Part shown: piece by piece, positions 1 to 8,193 of the stretch
Numbering within the stretch: the first letter of the stretch is position 1
How the letters are laid out: the number at the start of each line of letters is the position of its first letter
Program-made: the position numbers and the translations under genes
Assembly (NCBI RefSeq): GCF_000092225.1
Contig: NC_014158.1
Location: forward strand, 4,315,919 to 4,379,918
DNA length: 64,000 nt
Reading direction: 5' to 3'
Source of the DNA: Tsukamurella paurometabola DSM 20162
GTDB lineage: Bacteria; Actinomycetota; Actinomycetes; Mycobacteriales; Mycobacteriaceae
Notes under the pieces: model-generated
Seen by the model: the letters and a program-made list of their open reading frames with translations, nothing else
Told to the model about the DNA's origin: nothing
Database searches by the model: none

Positions 1-2
1 TC

Positions 3-551
3 TTCGGCGACCCCGGCGACTACGACGCCTTCGTCTCCGGCGCCTCGCCGCTGCTGATCCTGGGCGCGATCGTGGCGCTCCTGCTCGTGGGCTGGTCGCA
101 CTACCGGCGCACCGGCGTGTACCCGTGGCTCGGGATCAGCGGCGCGATCCTGGCCGCGTTCATGCTGTTCCACAAGGTGCACTCACCGCAGTACGTGCTG
201 TGGCTGCTGCCCTTCTTCGTGCTGCTCACGGTGGACTGGCGCGCGATCGCCGCCTACCTGGTGTTCGATCTGAGCCTCGAACTCACCGTATGGACGTACT
301 TCTCCGAGCACGCAGCGAACCAACCGATCACCTGGTGGGTTCAGTGGGGCGTCTGGATCGGCGTCTGGGGCCGCGCGGCGATGCTGCTGTTCTTCCTCTG
401 GTACCTGCCCGGCCGTCCGCTGCGACTGCGCAGCGATTCCGACAGCGGAACATCGGGCGCACCGTCGAGCGGTCCGCCTGCGGGATCGTCGAGCGGCGGT
501 GAGAACGGGCCGGGGAACGTGGACCGCACCAGATCTTCGTCGGGTTTGTAG
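3..551 (+). CDS. GT-C (GT87-like) membrane glycosyltransferase, C-terminal part
   Basis: The reading frame is open from the left edge, so the gene starts outside the window and only the last ~182 codons are seen. The visible part is a series of hydrophobic helices with a short HKVHSPQYVLWLLP loop. The same loop type (NKVWSPQYSLWLVP) appears in the complete neighbour on the other strand, so both belong to one family of polyprenyl-phosphate-mannose-using GT-C enzymes (DUF2029/GT87). After the last helix (about position 411) comes a Ser/Gly/Pro-rich tail of ~45 residues. Likely role: mannosyl or arabinosyl transfer on the outer face of the plasma membrane; the acceptor is unknown. The 3' end runs 211 bp into the convergent neighbour. 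Confidence 0.75.
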   Translation, partial: FGDPGDYDAFVSGASPLLILGAIVALLLVGWSHYRRTGVYPWLGISGAILAAFMLFHKVHSPQYVLWLLPFFVLLTVDWRAIAAYLVFDLSLELTVWTYFSEHAANQPITWWVQWGVWIGVWGRAAMLLFFLWYLPGRPLRLRSDSDSGTSGAPSSGPPAGSSSGGENGPGNVDRTRSSSGL

Positions 552-1999
552 ATCTGCCGAATCACCAACGCACACAGACCGATCACGGCGATATCGCGCA
601 GCAGCACGGTGAAGGTGAAGGCCTGCTCGGGCAGACCCTTGTTCGAGACACCGAGGAAGTACATCATCCTCGGCACCCACACCAGCGCATCGATCGTCAT
701 CCACGCCAACAGGATCCGGGTGTGCGGCAGCGCCAGCACCGCCAATGGCACCAGCCACAGCGAGTACTGCGGACTCCACACCTTGTTCACCAGAAGGAAT
801 CCGGCCACCAGGAGAAACGCAAGCTGGGCCACGCGGGGCCGACGCGGAGCCTTCAGCGCCAAGTAGGCCACGCCCGCGATCACCAGCACGAACAACCCCA
901 GCGTGATCATGTTGGCCAGCGTCGAGGCACCGCCTCGGGGGCCCTGACCGCCGAATACCCAGCCACCGGTGAAGGAACTGATCACGGCGTAGATCGAATC
1001 CATATCGACCGCGCGGATCGAGTTGCGGTGGAAGAACTCCCACCAGCCCTGGGGCCACAACGCGAGCACCGGAAGATTCACCGCGAGCCAGGCGGCCGCG
1101 GCCGAGGCTGCGGCGGTCGCCCAGGAGCGAAGCAGGCCTGCGCGCAGGCACAGCAACAGCAGCACCACCAGCAGGAACGCCGGATACAACTTGGCTGCGG
1201 CGCCCAGACCGATGACCACGCCCGCCCAGGCCGGCCGGTTACGCGCCCAGAGAAGCAGGGCGACCGCAGTGGCGGCGACGGCGATCGCGTCGAAGTTGGT
1301 GAAGGCATGCACGATCACCAGTGGCGAGGCGGCCACCAGCATGGCGTCCCAGGGCCGGCGACCGGCCCCGGATAACAGCGTGGTGGCCCACACCGCGATC
1401 AGCCAGAACAGTGCGAGACCCACGGCCGCAACGGTGAAGAACAGCACCACCTCGATCGCAGCCGGAACACCCCACTCCTCGTGCAGGTACGTCCACAACT
1501 TCGCGATCCGCATCGACACGTACTGGTACATCCCGGTGAGCACCGGGTACTCCATATACCGCTCCTGCGGCTGGCCCAGGGGATCGGTGTCGAAGAACTG
1601 AGTCTTGTAGGGCATGAGGCCCTCGTCGAGACGCTCGGCCGAGTACAGCGGCACGGTGTCCGAGTAGCACATCGCCGTGTACGGGCGGTTCGCCGACCAG
1701 TCCAGCACCAGGGAGCCGCCGTCGTTCTTCTGTTGCAGACAGCCCGCCTTGGTGGTCCAGCCCAGCGCGAGAAAGAGCACCGCGACCAGCAGGATCAGCC
1801 GCAGCGGCGTGAAGAACCGCTGGAACCCGATCAGCGCGTGTGCGCCGACCGGGCCGCCGAGCGCCGCCGCGAAGTCCCGCGCGACCGGATCGGTGTGGCT
1901 CGGAATGTCGCGATCGGGCTCCGCCACCGTGGCCGGGTCGAATCGACCCGGGCTCACATGAAGGCGGTCATCCTCCTCGGGTGCGGAACCCGCCGTCAC
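341..1999 (-). CDS. GT-C (GT87-like) membrane glycosyltransferase
   Basis: A 552-residue polytopic membrane protein with a cytoplasmic N-tail (~65 residues) and about ten or more hydrophobic segments. An acidic/aromatic first outer loop follows the first helix, and an NKVWSPQYSLWLVP loop lies near the C-terminus. This is the DUF2029/GT87 pattern; the mycobacterial counterpart beside ponA1 is Rv0051 (recalled synteny). The start is GTG at 1999, overlapping the ponA stop as GTGA, so translation is probably coupled to ponA. The last ~70 residues, after the final helix at IYKPDEDL, are low-complexity and lie entirely antisense to the convergent glycosyltransferase gene. Acceptor and sugar cannot be told from sequence. 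Confidence 0.82.
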   Translation of the reverse strand: MTAGSAPEEDDRLHVSPGRFDPATVAEPDRDIPSHTDPVARDFAAALGGPVGAHALIGFQRFFTPLRLILLVAVLFLALGWTTKAGCLQQKNDGGSLVLDWSANRPYTAMCYSDTVPLYSAERLDEGLMPYKTQFFDTDPLGQPQERYMEYPVLTGMYQYVSMRIAKLWTYLHEEWGVPAAIEVVLFFTVAAVGLALFWLIAVWATTLLSGAGRRPWDAMLVAASPLVIVHAFTNFDAIAVAATAVALLLWARNRPAWAGVVIGLGAAAKLYPAFLLVVLLLLCLRAGLLRSWATAAASAAAAWLAVNLPVLALWPQGWWEFFHRNSIRAVDMDSIYAVISSFTGGWVFGGQGPRGGASTLANMITLGLFVLVIAGVAYLALKAPRRPRVAQLAFLLVAGFLLVNKVWSPQYSLWLVPLAVLALPHTRILLAWMTIDALVWVPRMMYFLGVSNKGLPEQAFTFTVLLRDIAVIGLCALVIRQIYKPDEDLVRSTFPGPFSPPLDDPAGGPLDGAPDVPLSESLRSRSGRPGRYQRKNSSIAARPQTPIQTPH

Positions 2000-4848
2000 G
2001 GCACCGGGTTCGGAACCCTCGGCGGCACCGTCTGGCCGGGGTTGTTACCGCCACCCTGGCCGGGAACGGGCCGGCGCGGGGTGGTCTGGCCGGGGTACGG
2101 AGGGTAGCCGGTCTGCGGGGTCGTGGTCGGGTCCCACGGGAAGGTGGGCATCGGCACGCCGGGCAGGCCCGGGACCGTGCGCGAGGTCTCCGCACCGCTC
2201 GGGTCGGCCGACGCGGACGCCGATGCCGAGGCGGATCCCGTACTGGTGCGGCGGGTCTCCACCGGTACACCCGCCTGGCCGCCGATGGCACCCGGCGTCG
2301 GGAAGGTCTCGTAATCGGTGCCGGAAAGGGCGCCGTCCATGGTCTGCTTCCACACCGTGGCCGGGACGCCGGACCCGTAGATGCTGCCGCCCCACGAGTT
2401 CTTGATCGGACCGCCAGCATCGTTGCCGACCCACACCGCGGTCGAGATCGACGGGGTGTAGCCCACCATCCAACCGTCCTTGTTCAGGCCGGTGTCCTGG
2501 TACTGCGCGGTACCGGTCTTGGCTGCCGAGGCGCGGCCTCCTGCCAGCGCGTTCCCGTTGGAATAGGCCGCGATCGGCTGCAGCGCCGAGGTGGTGTTGT
2601 TCGCGACGTCCTTGCTCATCCGACGCTCGCCCGGATCGCTCTGCCGGTCCAACAGCGTGCGGCCGTCGGCGGTGGTCACCTTCGAGATCAGGTGCGGCTT
2701 GCGGTAGATGCCCTCCGCGGCCAGCGTGGCGTAGGCGGAGGCCATATCGATCGGGCGGCTCTGGTACTGGCCGAGGACGACGCCGCCCTCGACCCCGCTG
2801 CCATCGGCCTGCTGCAGGGTCTTGCTGATCGAGCCGAAGCTCTCCGCGATCCCGGCCTTGTGCGCGGCGTCGGCCACGTCCTGGGCCTGGTTCCGCAGAT
2901 CCATCATCAGCCGGTAGTACACCGTGTTCAGCGACATCTTCATGGCCGTGGCCAGGTTGCACGAGCCGCAGGACTCGCCCTCGGAGTTGGTCACCGTGAC
3001 GCCGGTGGTCTTCAGCGGCGCCGAGGAGTACACCCGCGACAGCGGGATGCCCTGCTCCAGCGCGGCGACCAGCGCGAACACCTTGAACGACGAACCGGTC
3101 TGCAGACCGGCCTGGACACGGTCGTATCCGTTGCCGTCCTCGCCGCCGTAGTAGGCCAGGACACCGCCGGTCTTCGGGTCGACGGAGACGATCGCCGTCC
3201 GCAGATCCTTCGGCTGGTTCTCGATCATGTTCCGGGCCGCCTTGAGCGCCGCGGCCTGCGCCTCGGGATCGATCGTGGTGGTGATCTTCAGGCCCTGGGT
3301 GTTGAGCGTGGCCTCATCGATGCCGGCGTCCTTGAGCTCCTGGAGCACCTGGGTGCGGATCAGGCCGTTGGGGCCCGCCGACAGTTCGTCACCGCCTTGA
3401 TTCTTGGAGATCTGCTGCACACGCGGGAACTTCACCGCCTGCCGCTCGGCCGGCGCCAGGTTCTTCATCTCCACCATGCCGTCGAGCACCTGGTTCCACC
3501 GACCCTGGGCGTTCTCCATGTTGGTCGCGGGGTCGTACATCGACGGTGCCCGGACCATCGCCGCGAGCAGTGCGGCCTGGTCGACCTTGAGATCCTTGGC
3601 ATCGACGTTGAAGAAGGTGCGCGAGGCGGCCTGCAAGCCGTACGCACCGCGACCGAAGTAGATCGTGTTGAGGTAGGCGGCCATGATGTCGTCCTTGGAC
3701 CAGCTGCGCGACATCTTGGTCGAGATGATCAGTTCTTTCCACTTACGCATCAGCGACGACTCATCGCCGACCACCGCGTTCTTCACGTACTGCTGCGTGA
3801 TCGTGGAACCGCCGCCGGCATCCTGGCCGTCGTCGGCGACGCCGGGGACGCGCAGCCAGACCGCGCGCGCGAAGCCCTTGAGCGAGAACCCGGGGTTGGT
3901 CATGAAGTCCCGGTCCTCGATGGCCATGATCGCGTTCTTCATGACCGGCGGAATGTCTTCGGCCGGGATGATGGTGCGGTTGCCCTCCGGCGGGATCACC
4001 CGCGCGATCGGCGTGTTGCCGTCCTTCATCACGATGGTGGCGACCTGGTTGGTCTGGATCTCACCGGGCTGGGGCACATCGGCGCGCCAATAGCCGATAC
4101 CGAAGGCCACGACGGCCACCACGAGAATCGCGGCGATCGCGGTCACACCGACAGTGACCACCTTGCGCAATGTCGATCCACCCACGAGTCCGCGCAGTCC
4201 CTTCCGCTCGGGTTCCTCCTCACCGCCACCGTCGGGCCCATCCGGACCATCGGGTCCATCGGGTCCGTCCGGGCCGTCACCATCACCGCCCGAGCCGCCG
4301 CCGGCGGCCGGGACGGCCGGTTCGGCAGTGGTGCGGGAGACGACGGGGGCCTCCTCGGCAGGCGCGTCCTCGGGCTCGGGGCGCGACGATCCGCCGCGAT
4401 CGGCCTCGGCGGCGAGCTCGTGCTCGTCCACGGGGCGACCGGACAGCGGCTGATACGCGGACTTGGCGGCGCCGGAGCCACCACTCATCGGAACCGGCTT
4501 GGGCGGCGGCTGCTTCGCCGCCTCCGAAACAGGGTTCGACACAGTGGGCTGCTCAGCTGCCGGTGGCTGCGCGGGAGCGCCGCCTGCCGGCGGCTGCGGC
4601 GGTACGACCGGGAACTGCGCCGTGGGCGCCGCCTGCGGGCTGGGCGTCTGCTGGCCCGGCGCCGGGTTCCGTGGTCCCTGGTTCTGCGGGCTCTGGTTCT
4701 GGGGACGCTGCGGTCCCTGCGGGCCGTTCGGCGACGCGGGGCCCTGCGGCGGGCGGTTCTGCCCGGCGGGCCCGGGGGCGTCGCCCTCGGGGCGCGGCGG
4801 TCGCCCGACCGCCCCGTTCCGCTCGTCGTTTCCGCCCGGGTTCGTCAC
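1996..4848 (-). CDS. ponA: Class A penicillin-binding protein PonA (bifunctional PG synthase)
   Basis: Polymerises lipid II and cross-links peptidoglycan at the membrane. The 950 residues are arranged as a Pro/Gln/Gly-rich cytoplasmic N-region (~1-228), one membrane helix (~230-254), a GT51 transglycosylase domain (EDRDF near 308, then GGGSTITQQ and AAYLNTIYFGRGAYG), and a transpeptidase domain with SxxK (GSSFKVF, Ser near 584), SLN (KMSLN, ~640) and KTGT (~777). The tail after ~880 is Ser/Ala/Pro-rich and probably wall-exposed. The long charged N-tail is typical of mycobacterial PonA1, where it is a regulatory target. The GTG start at 4848 gives MTNPGG. It is followed by the GT87 gene with a 4-bp overlap. 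Confidence 0.95.
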   Translation of the reverse strand: MTNPGGNDERNGAVGRPPRPEGDAPGPAGQNRPPQGPASPNGPQGPQRPQNQSPQNQGPRNPAPGQQTPSPQAAPTAQFPVVPPQPPAGGAPAQPPAAEQPTVSNPVSEAAKQPPPKPVPMSGGSGAAKSAYQPLSGRPVDEHELAAEADRGGSSRPEPEDAPAEEAPVVSRTTAEPAVPAAGGGSGGDGDGPDGPDGPDGPDGPDGGGEEEPERKGLRGLVGGSTLRKVVTVGVTAIAAILVVAVVAFGIGYWRADVPQPGEIQTNQVATIVMKDGNTPIARVIPPEGNRTIIPAEDIPPVMKNAIMAIEDRDFMTNPGFSLKGFARAVWLRVPGVADDGQDAGGGSTITQQYVKNAVVGDESSLMRKWKELIISTKMSRSWSKDDIMAAYLNTIYFGRGAYGLQAASRTFFNVDAKDLKVDQAALLAAMVRAPSMYDPATNMENAQGRWNQVLDGMVEMKNLAPAERQAVKFPRVQQISKNQGGDELSAGPNGLIRTQVLQELKDAGIDEATLNTQGLKITTTIDPEAQAAALKAARNMIENQPKDLRTAIVSVDPKTGGVLAYYGGEDGNGYDRVQAGLQTGSSFKVFALVAALEQGIPLSRVYSSAPLKTTGVTVTNSEGESCGSCNLATAMKMSLNTVYYRLMMDLRNQAQDVADAAHKAGIAESFGSISKTLQQADGSGVEGGVVLGQYQSRPIDMASAYATLAAEGIYRKPHLISKVTTADGRTLLDRQSDPGERRMSKDVANNTTSALQPIAAYSNGNALAGGRASAAKTGTAQYQDTGLNKDGWMVGYTPSISTAVWVGNDAGGPIKNSWGGSIYGSGVPATVWKQTMDGALSGTDYETFPTPGAIGGQAGVPVETRRTSTGSASASASASADPSGAETSRTVPGLPGVPMPTFPWDPTTTPQTGYPPYPGQTTPRRPVPGQGGGNNPGQTVPPRVPNPVP

Positions 4849-4903
4849 CGCTTGCTCTCCGCTCCGTCTTTCGTCGTACTAGTCCGATTCCTGCCGCGTG
4901 CCG

Positions 4904-5302
4904 TCATCCGGGCGCCGCGCGCCGTTTGCGCTTGGGGCGCGGGGGCAACCCGGCCACGTACGACTCCACCAGATGATTCCAGTTGCACGACCGGCACACC
5001 TCCACCACGTGGACCGAGAACTCCGGCCGGGTGGATTCGAGCTCACCGAGTTCGGCGTCGCTTCGCGCCGACCCCGAGGCCGGGCCCAGCGATTCGCCGA
5101 ACACCCAGGAGACCAGCGTCAACTGTTCCTTGCGGCAGATGGGGCACAGCACCTCGGAGGGGCGACCGTGGAACTTGGCCGCACGCAAGAGGTACGGGTC
5201 GGCGTCGCACACCGACTTCACCGCCGTGCGACCGGCGTTGACCGACGCCAGCAGCGATCGCCGCTGCAGCGCGTAGTCCACCGTTTGCCTCTGCGTTCGC
5301 AC
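4904..5302 (-). CDS. DUF5318 family zinc-ribbon protein
   Basis: A 132-residue soluble protein. I chose the GTG at 5302 (VRTQRQTVDYALQRRSLL) because family members begin at this point; an open frame continues 82 codons further upstream but has no family-like sequence and runs into the PadR promoter region. Two Cys pairs, CPIC and CRSC, about 50 residues apart look like a zinc ribbon; the C-terminus is basic (PRPKRKRR). The position just upstream of ponA and divergent from padR-ino1 matches Rv0049 in M. tuberculosis. The function is unknown; a nucleic-acid or protein-binding role fits the small basic zinc-ribbon build. Confidence 0.83.
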   Translation of the reverse strand: MRTQRQTVDYALQRRSLLASVNAGRTAVKSVCDADPYLLRAAKFHGRPSEVLCPICRKEQLTLVSWVFGESLGPASGSARSDAELGELESTRPEFSVHVVEVCRSCNWNHLVESYVAGLPPRPKRKRRAAPG

Positions 5303-5504
5303 GGATCCAATGTACGTGGCCCGGCTGGGATACGCCTCGACAAGGGCATACCGCCCGTCGCGCCCCTGTGATCGCAACGCCCGAAGGGCCCTCGGGTATC
5401 GTCCTATATATCGGCGCGATACAACTGCCGATCGCATTGAAGAGATAGATCCACTCGCGTCAGCCGCTCGCGGCTCGGCGTCGCGCATCGATGGGAGGCG
5501 GCAC

Positions 5505-6104
5505 GTGCTCGAACTCGCAGTTCTCGGCCTGCTGCACGACTCACCCATGCACGGCTACGAGATCCGCAAGCGACTGACGGAACTGCTGGGTCCGTTTCGC
5601 GCGTTCTCCTACGGTTCGCTGTACCCGGCTCTGCGCCGCGCGCAGGATGCCGGGTACATCGCCGAGGAAGCCGCGCCGGGCCCCGCTGCAACCACCCGCA
5701 AGCGCCGCGCGCGCCGTGTGTACCAGCTGACTCCGAAGGGACACGAGCGGTTCTCCGCCCTGGTCGCCGACACCGGTCCGCAGAACTACACGGACGACGG
5801 GTTCGGCGTGCATCTCGCCTTCTTCACCGCCACTCCCGCCCAGGCCCGGCTGCGCATCCTCGAGGGTCGCCGCCGGCAGGTCGAGGAGCGGCGGGAGGAG
5901 CTCCGTCGGGCCCTCGCGGCCGGGGGCACCAGCGAGACGTACACGCGGCAGTTGCACGAGTTGGGACTGGAGACGACGGAGCGCGAGGTGCGGTGGCTCA
6001 ACGAGTTGATCGCCGCCGAATCTCGCTCCGACCAACATGATCGGCCCGCTCCGCTCCCGGCGCCGACATCACTGACACCGAATGAAGGGAAGAACGGTGA
6101 CTGA
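5505..6104 (+). CDS. PadR family transcriptional regulator
   Basis: A 199-residue regulator with the typical N-terminal winged helix ([20 protein letters not shown], then [13 protein letters not shown]) and a C-terminal helical dimerisation region with a long charged coiled stretch ([12 protein letters not shown]). Start GTG 5505 is preceded by a strong ribosome site, GGGAGG at 5493-5498, 6 nt away, which rules out the longer open frame. It overlaps ino1 by 8 bp, so the two are co-transcribed and probably coupled. The same pair, in the same order, is Rv0047c-Rv0046c in M. tuberculosis, so it is a candidate regulator of inositol synthesis. The effector is unknown. Confidence 0.88.
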   Translation: MLELAVLGLLHDSPMHGYEIRKRLTELLGPFRAFSYGSLYPALRRAQDAGYIAEEAAPGPAATTRKRRARRVYQLTPKGHERFSALVADTGPQNYTDDGFGVHLAFFTATPAQARLRILEGRRRQVEERREELRRALAAGGTSETYTRQLHELGLETTEREVRWLNELIAAESRSDQHDRPAPLPAPTSLTPNEGKNGD

Positions 6105-7194
6105 CAATTCCACCAAGGTGCGCGTTGCGATCGTCGGCGTGGGCAACTGTGCCTCGTCGCTCGTGCAGGGCGTGCACTACTACAAGGACGTGGCCGACGA
6201 TGCCGAGGTCCCGGGCCTCATGCACGTGAAGTTCGGCCCGTACCACGTGCGCGACGTCGAGTTCGTCGCCGCGTTCGACGTGGACGGTAAGAAGGTCGGC
6301 TTCGACCTCGCCGACGCCATCAACGCGTCCGAGAACAACACCATCAAGATCGCCGACGTACCGCCCACCGGCGTCACCGTCGAGCGCGGCCACACGCTCG
6401 ACGGCCTGGGCAAGTACTACCGCCTGACCATCGAGGAGGCGCCGGGTGAGGGCGTCGACATCGTGCAGGCGCTCAAGGACAACGAGGTCGACGTTCTCGT
6501 GTCCTACCTGCCCGTGGGCTCCGAGGAGGCCGATAAGTTCTACGCGCAGTGCGCCATCGACGCGGGCGTGGCCTTCGTCAACGCGCTGCCCGTGTTCATC
6601 GCCTCCGACCCGGTCTGGGCTGCGAAGTTCCGCGATGCCGGTGTCCCGATCGTGGGCGACGACATCAAGAGCCAGGTGGGCGCCACCATCACCCACCGCA
6701 TGATGGCGAAGCTGTTCGAGGACCGCGGCGTGGTGCTCGATCGCACCTACCAGCTCAACGTGGGCGGCAACATGGACTTCAAGAACATGCTCGAGCGTGA
6801 GCGCCTGGAGTCGAAGAAGGTCTCCAAGACGCAGGCGGTCACCTCGAACCTGACCGGACCGCTCTCGGGCAAGGTCCAGGACCGCAACGTGCACATCGGC
6901 CCGTCGGACTACGTCGAGTGGCTCGATGACCGCAAGTGGGCGTACGTGCGCCTCGAGGGCCGCGCCTTCGGCGACGTACCGCTGAACCTGGAGTACAAGC
7001 TCGAGGTCTGGGACTCGCCCAACTCGGCCGGCATCATCATCGACGCCGTGCGCGCCGCGAAGATCGCCAAGGACCGCGGCATCGGCGGCCCCGTGATCCC
7101 CGCCTCGGCGTACCTGATGAAGTCCCCGCCGGAGCAGATCGCCGACGATGTCGCGCGCAAACAGCTCGAGGAGTTCATCATCGGCGCGGACTAG
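6097..7194 (+). CDS. ino1: Inositol-3-phosphate synthase
   Basis: Converts glucose-6-phosphate to myo-inositol-1(3)-phosphate using enzyme-bound NAD. In mycolate actinobacteria this feeds phosphatidylinositol, PIMs/LAM and mycothiol. The 365-residue length matches the actinobacterial form. The Rossmann motif [13 protein letters not shown] lies at residues ~13-25, and the family blocks [29 protein letters not shown] and LNVGGNMDF follow. The start is GTG 6097, with GAAGGGA 6 nt upstream; an ATG at 6082 in the same frame would leave no ribosome site. The gene overlaps padR and ends 16 bp before a strong terminator hairpin. Confidence 0.95.
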   Translation: MTDNSTKVRVAIVGVGNCASSLVQGVHYYKDVADDAEVPGLMHVKFGPYHVRDVEFVAAFDVDGKKVGFDLADAINASENNTIKIADVPPTGVTVERGHTLDGLGKYYRLTIEEAPGEGVDIVQALKDNEVDVLVSYLPVGSEEADKFYAQCAIDAGVAFVNALPVFIASDPVWAAKFRDAGVPIVGDDIKSQVGATITHRMMAKLFEDRGVVLDRTYQLNVGGNMDFKNMLERERLESKKVSKTQAVTSNLTGPLSGKVQDRNVHIGPSDYVEWLDDRKWAYVRLEGRAFGDVPLNLEYKLEVWDSPNSAGIIIDAVRAAKIAKDRGIGGPVIPASAYLMKSPPEQIADDVARKQLEEFIIGAD

Positions 7195-7210
7195 TCCGTC
7201 CCGGTGATCC

Positions 7211-7249
7211 GGCCCGCCACCGCACCGCGGTGGCGGGCCGCTCGTTTTT
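7211..7249 (+). terminator. Intrinsic terminator after ino1
   Basis: A perfect 13-bp GC stem (7211-7223 with 7227-7239) closes a 3-nt loop and is followed within 5 nt by a run of five T. It ends the padR-ino1 transcript. Confidence 0.85.
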
Positions 7250-7335
7250 CCGCCGGATTTTCGCTCGGGGCGAAAGGTCCGATTCTTCAGATTGCTGTAA
7301 GCCGCGCGGCATTCGTCATCGGTAGCGTCGATGGC

Positions 7336-8085
7336 ATGGAAATCGTGCTCGTTCTCGTCGTGATCGCCGCCGTCGCGTTCGCCGGTGTGAGCGTGGCGCG
7401 CGGCCGCACCCGCAAGGCGGAGGAACTCGCCGATGCGCAGGCCGACGCCCGCGCCACCATCGAACGGCTGTCCGGGCAGGTGAACAACCTGGTCGGCTCC
7501 AATGAGGCCGCCCAGCAGGCGCTCGCCGACGCCGGTGAGCGGTACAACGCCGCCGGCTCGCAGATCGCTCAGGCCACCACCTCCGCGCAGGCCCGGCTGG
7601 CCAAGCAGACCGCGCTGGAAGGGCTGTATTACACCCGTGCCGCCCGGGTGGCGATGGATCTCGATCCGGGGCCCCCGATCCCCGAACTCGAGGGCCAGCG
7701 CGCCGCCGGCGCGGTCACCGAGGACCGCACCGTCGAGGTCGAGGGGCGTGAGCTCGCCGCCTCCCCCGGCCCGTCCGATCGCACCCCGAACTACTACCCC
7801 GGCGGCGTCGTCGCCGGGCGGCCCGTACCCGAGGGCTGGTACAGCGAACCGTGGTGGAAACCCGCGCTCGTGGCCGGCGCCTGGGGTGTGGGCAGCTACC
7901 TGCTGTTCAGCTCGATGTTCGCCGGTATGGCCGGGGTCGGCCCGGCCGTCATGGCCGACGGTGCCGGCATGGACGGTGGGTTCGACGGCGGCGGCGGTGA
8001 CTTCGGTGGCGACGCCGGTGGCGGTTTCGGTGACTTCGGTGGCGGTGACTTCGGAGGCGGCGACTTCGGGGGCTTCGACTTCTAG
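7336..8085 (+). CDS. Membrane-anchored protein with coiled middle and Gly/Phe-rich tail
   Basis: 249 residues, family not recognised. Residues ~2-20 form a membrane helix (LVLVVIAAVAFAG). An Ala/Glu/Gln-rich stretch follows, likely coiled coil, to about residue 105. A second hydrophobic segment lies near 185-205 (GSYLLFSSMFAGMAG). The last ~35 residues are repeated GDFGG/GGGDFGG units ending FDF. ATG 7336 is preceded by TAGCGT with a 7-nt gap, consistent with a leaderless transcript; the frame is open further upstream but only through the ino1 terminator. The tail resembles low-complexity Gly-aromatic tails of some surface or membrane-remodelling proteins; no function is assigned. Confidence 0.7.
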   Translation: MEIVLVLVVIAAVAFAGVSVARGRTRKAEELADAQADARATIERLSGQVNNLVGSNEAAQQALADAGERYNAAGSQIAQATTSAQARLAKQTALEGLYYTRAARVAMDLDPGPPIPELEGQRAAGAVTEDRTVEVEGRELAASPGPSDRTPNYYPGGVVAGRPVPEGWYSEPWWKPALVAGAWGVGSYLLFSSMFAGMAGVGPAVMADGAGMDGGFDGGGGDFGGDAGGGFGDFGGGDFGGGDFGGFDF

Positions 8086-8136
8086 CCGCCCGGGATACCC
8101 ACGGTCGCGCACCGTCGGATCCCTCTCGCTCCGAAA

Positions 8137-8174
8137 CAGACTCCCGCTCCCGGATCTCCGGGAGCGGGAGTCTG
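8137..8174. terminator. Bidirectional hairpin between convergent genes
   Basis: A perfect 18-bp inverted repeat (8137-8154 with 8157-8174, 2-nt centre) lies between the ends of the Gly/Phe-tail gene and the OPT transporter. No T-run follows on either side, as is common for actinobacterial terminators. Confidence 0.7.
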
Positions 8175-8193
8175 CGTCAGGGCGGGAGAGCGA

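Noticed and set aside
1840..5241. Very long open frame (1133 codons) opposite ponA
   Set aside because: It is Arg/Gly/Pro-rich with no family signature and is the mirror of the ponA codons; GC-rich third positions create such open antisense frames.
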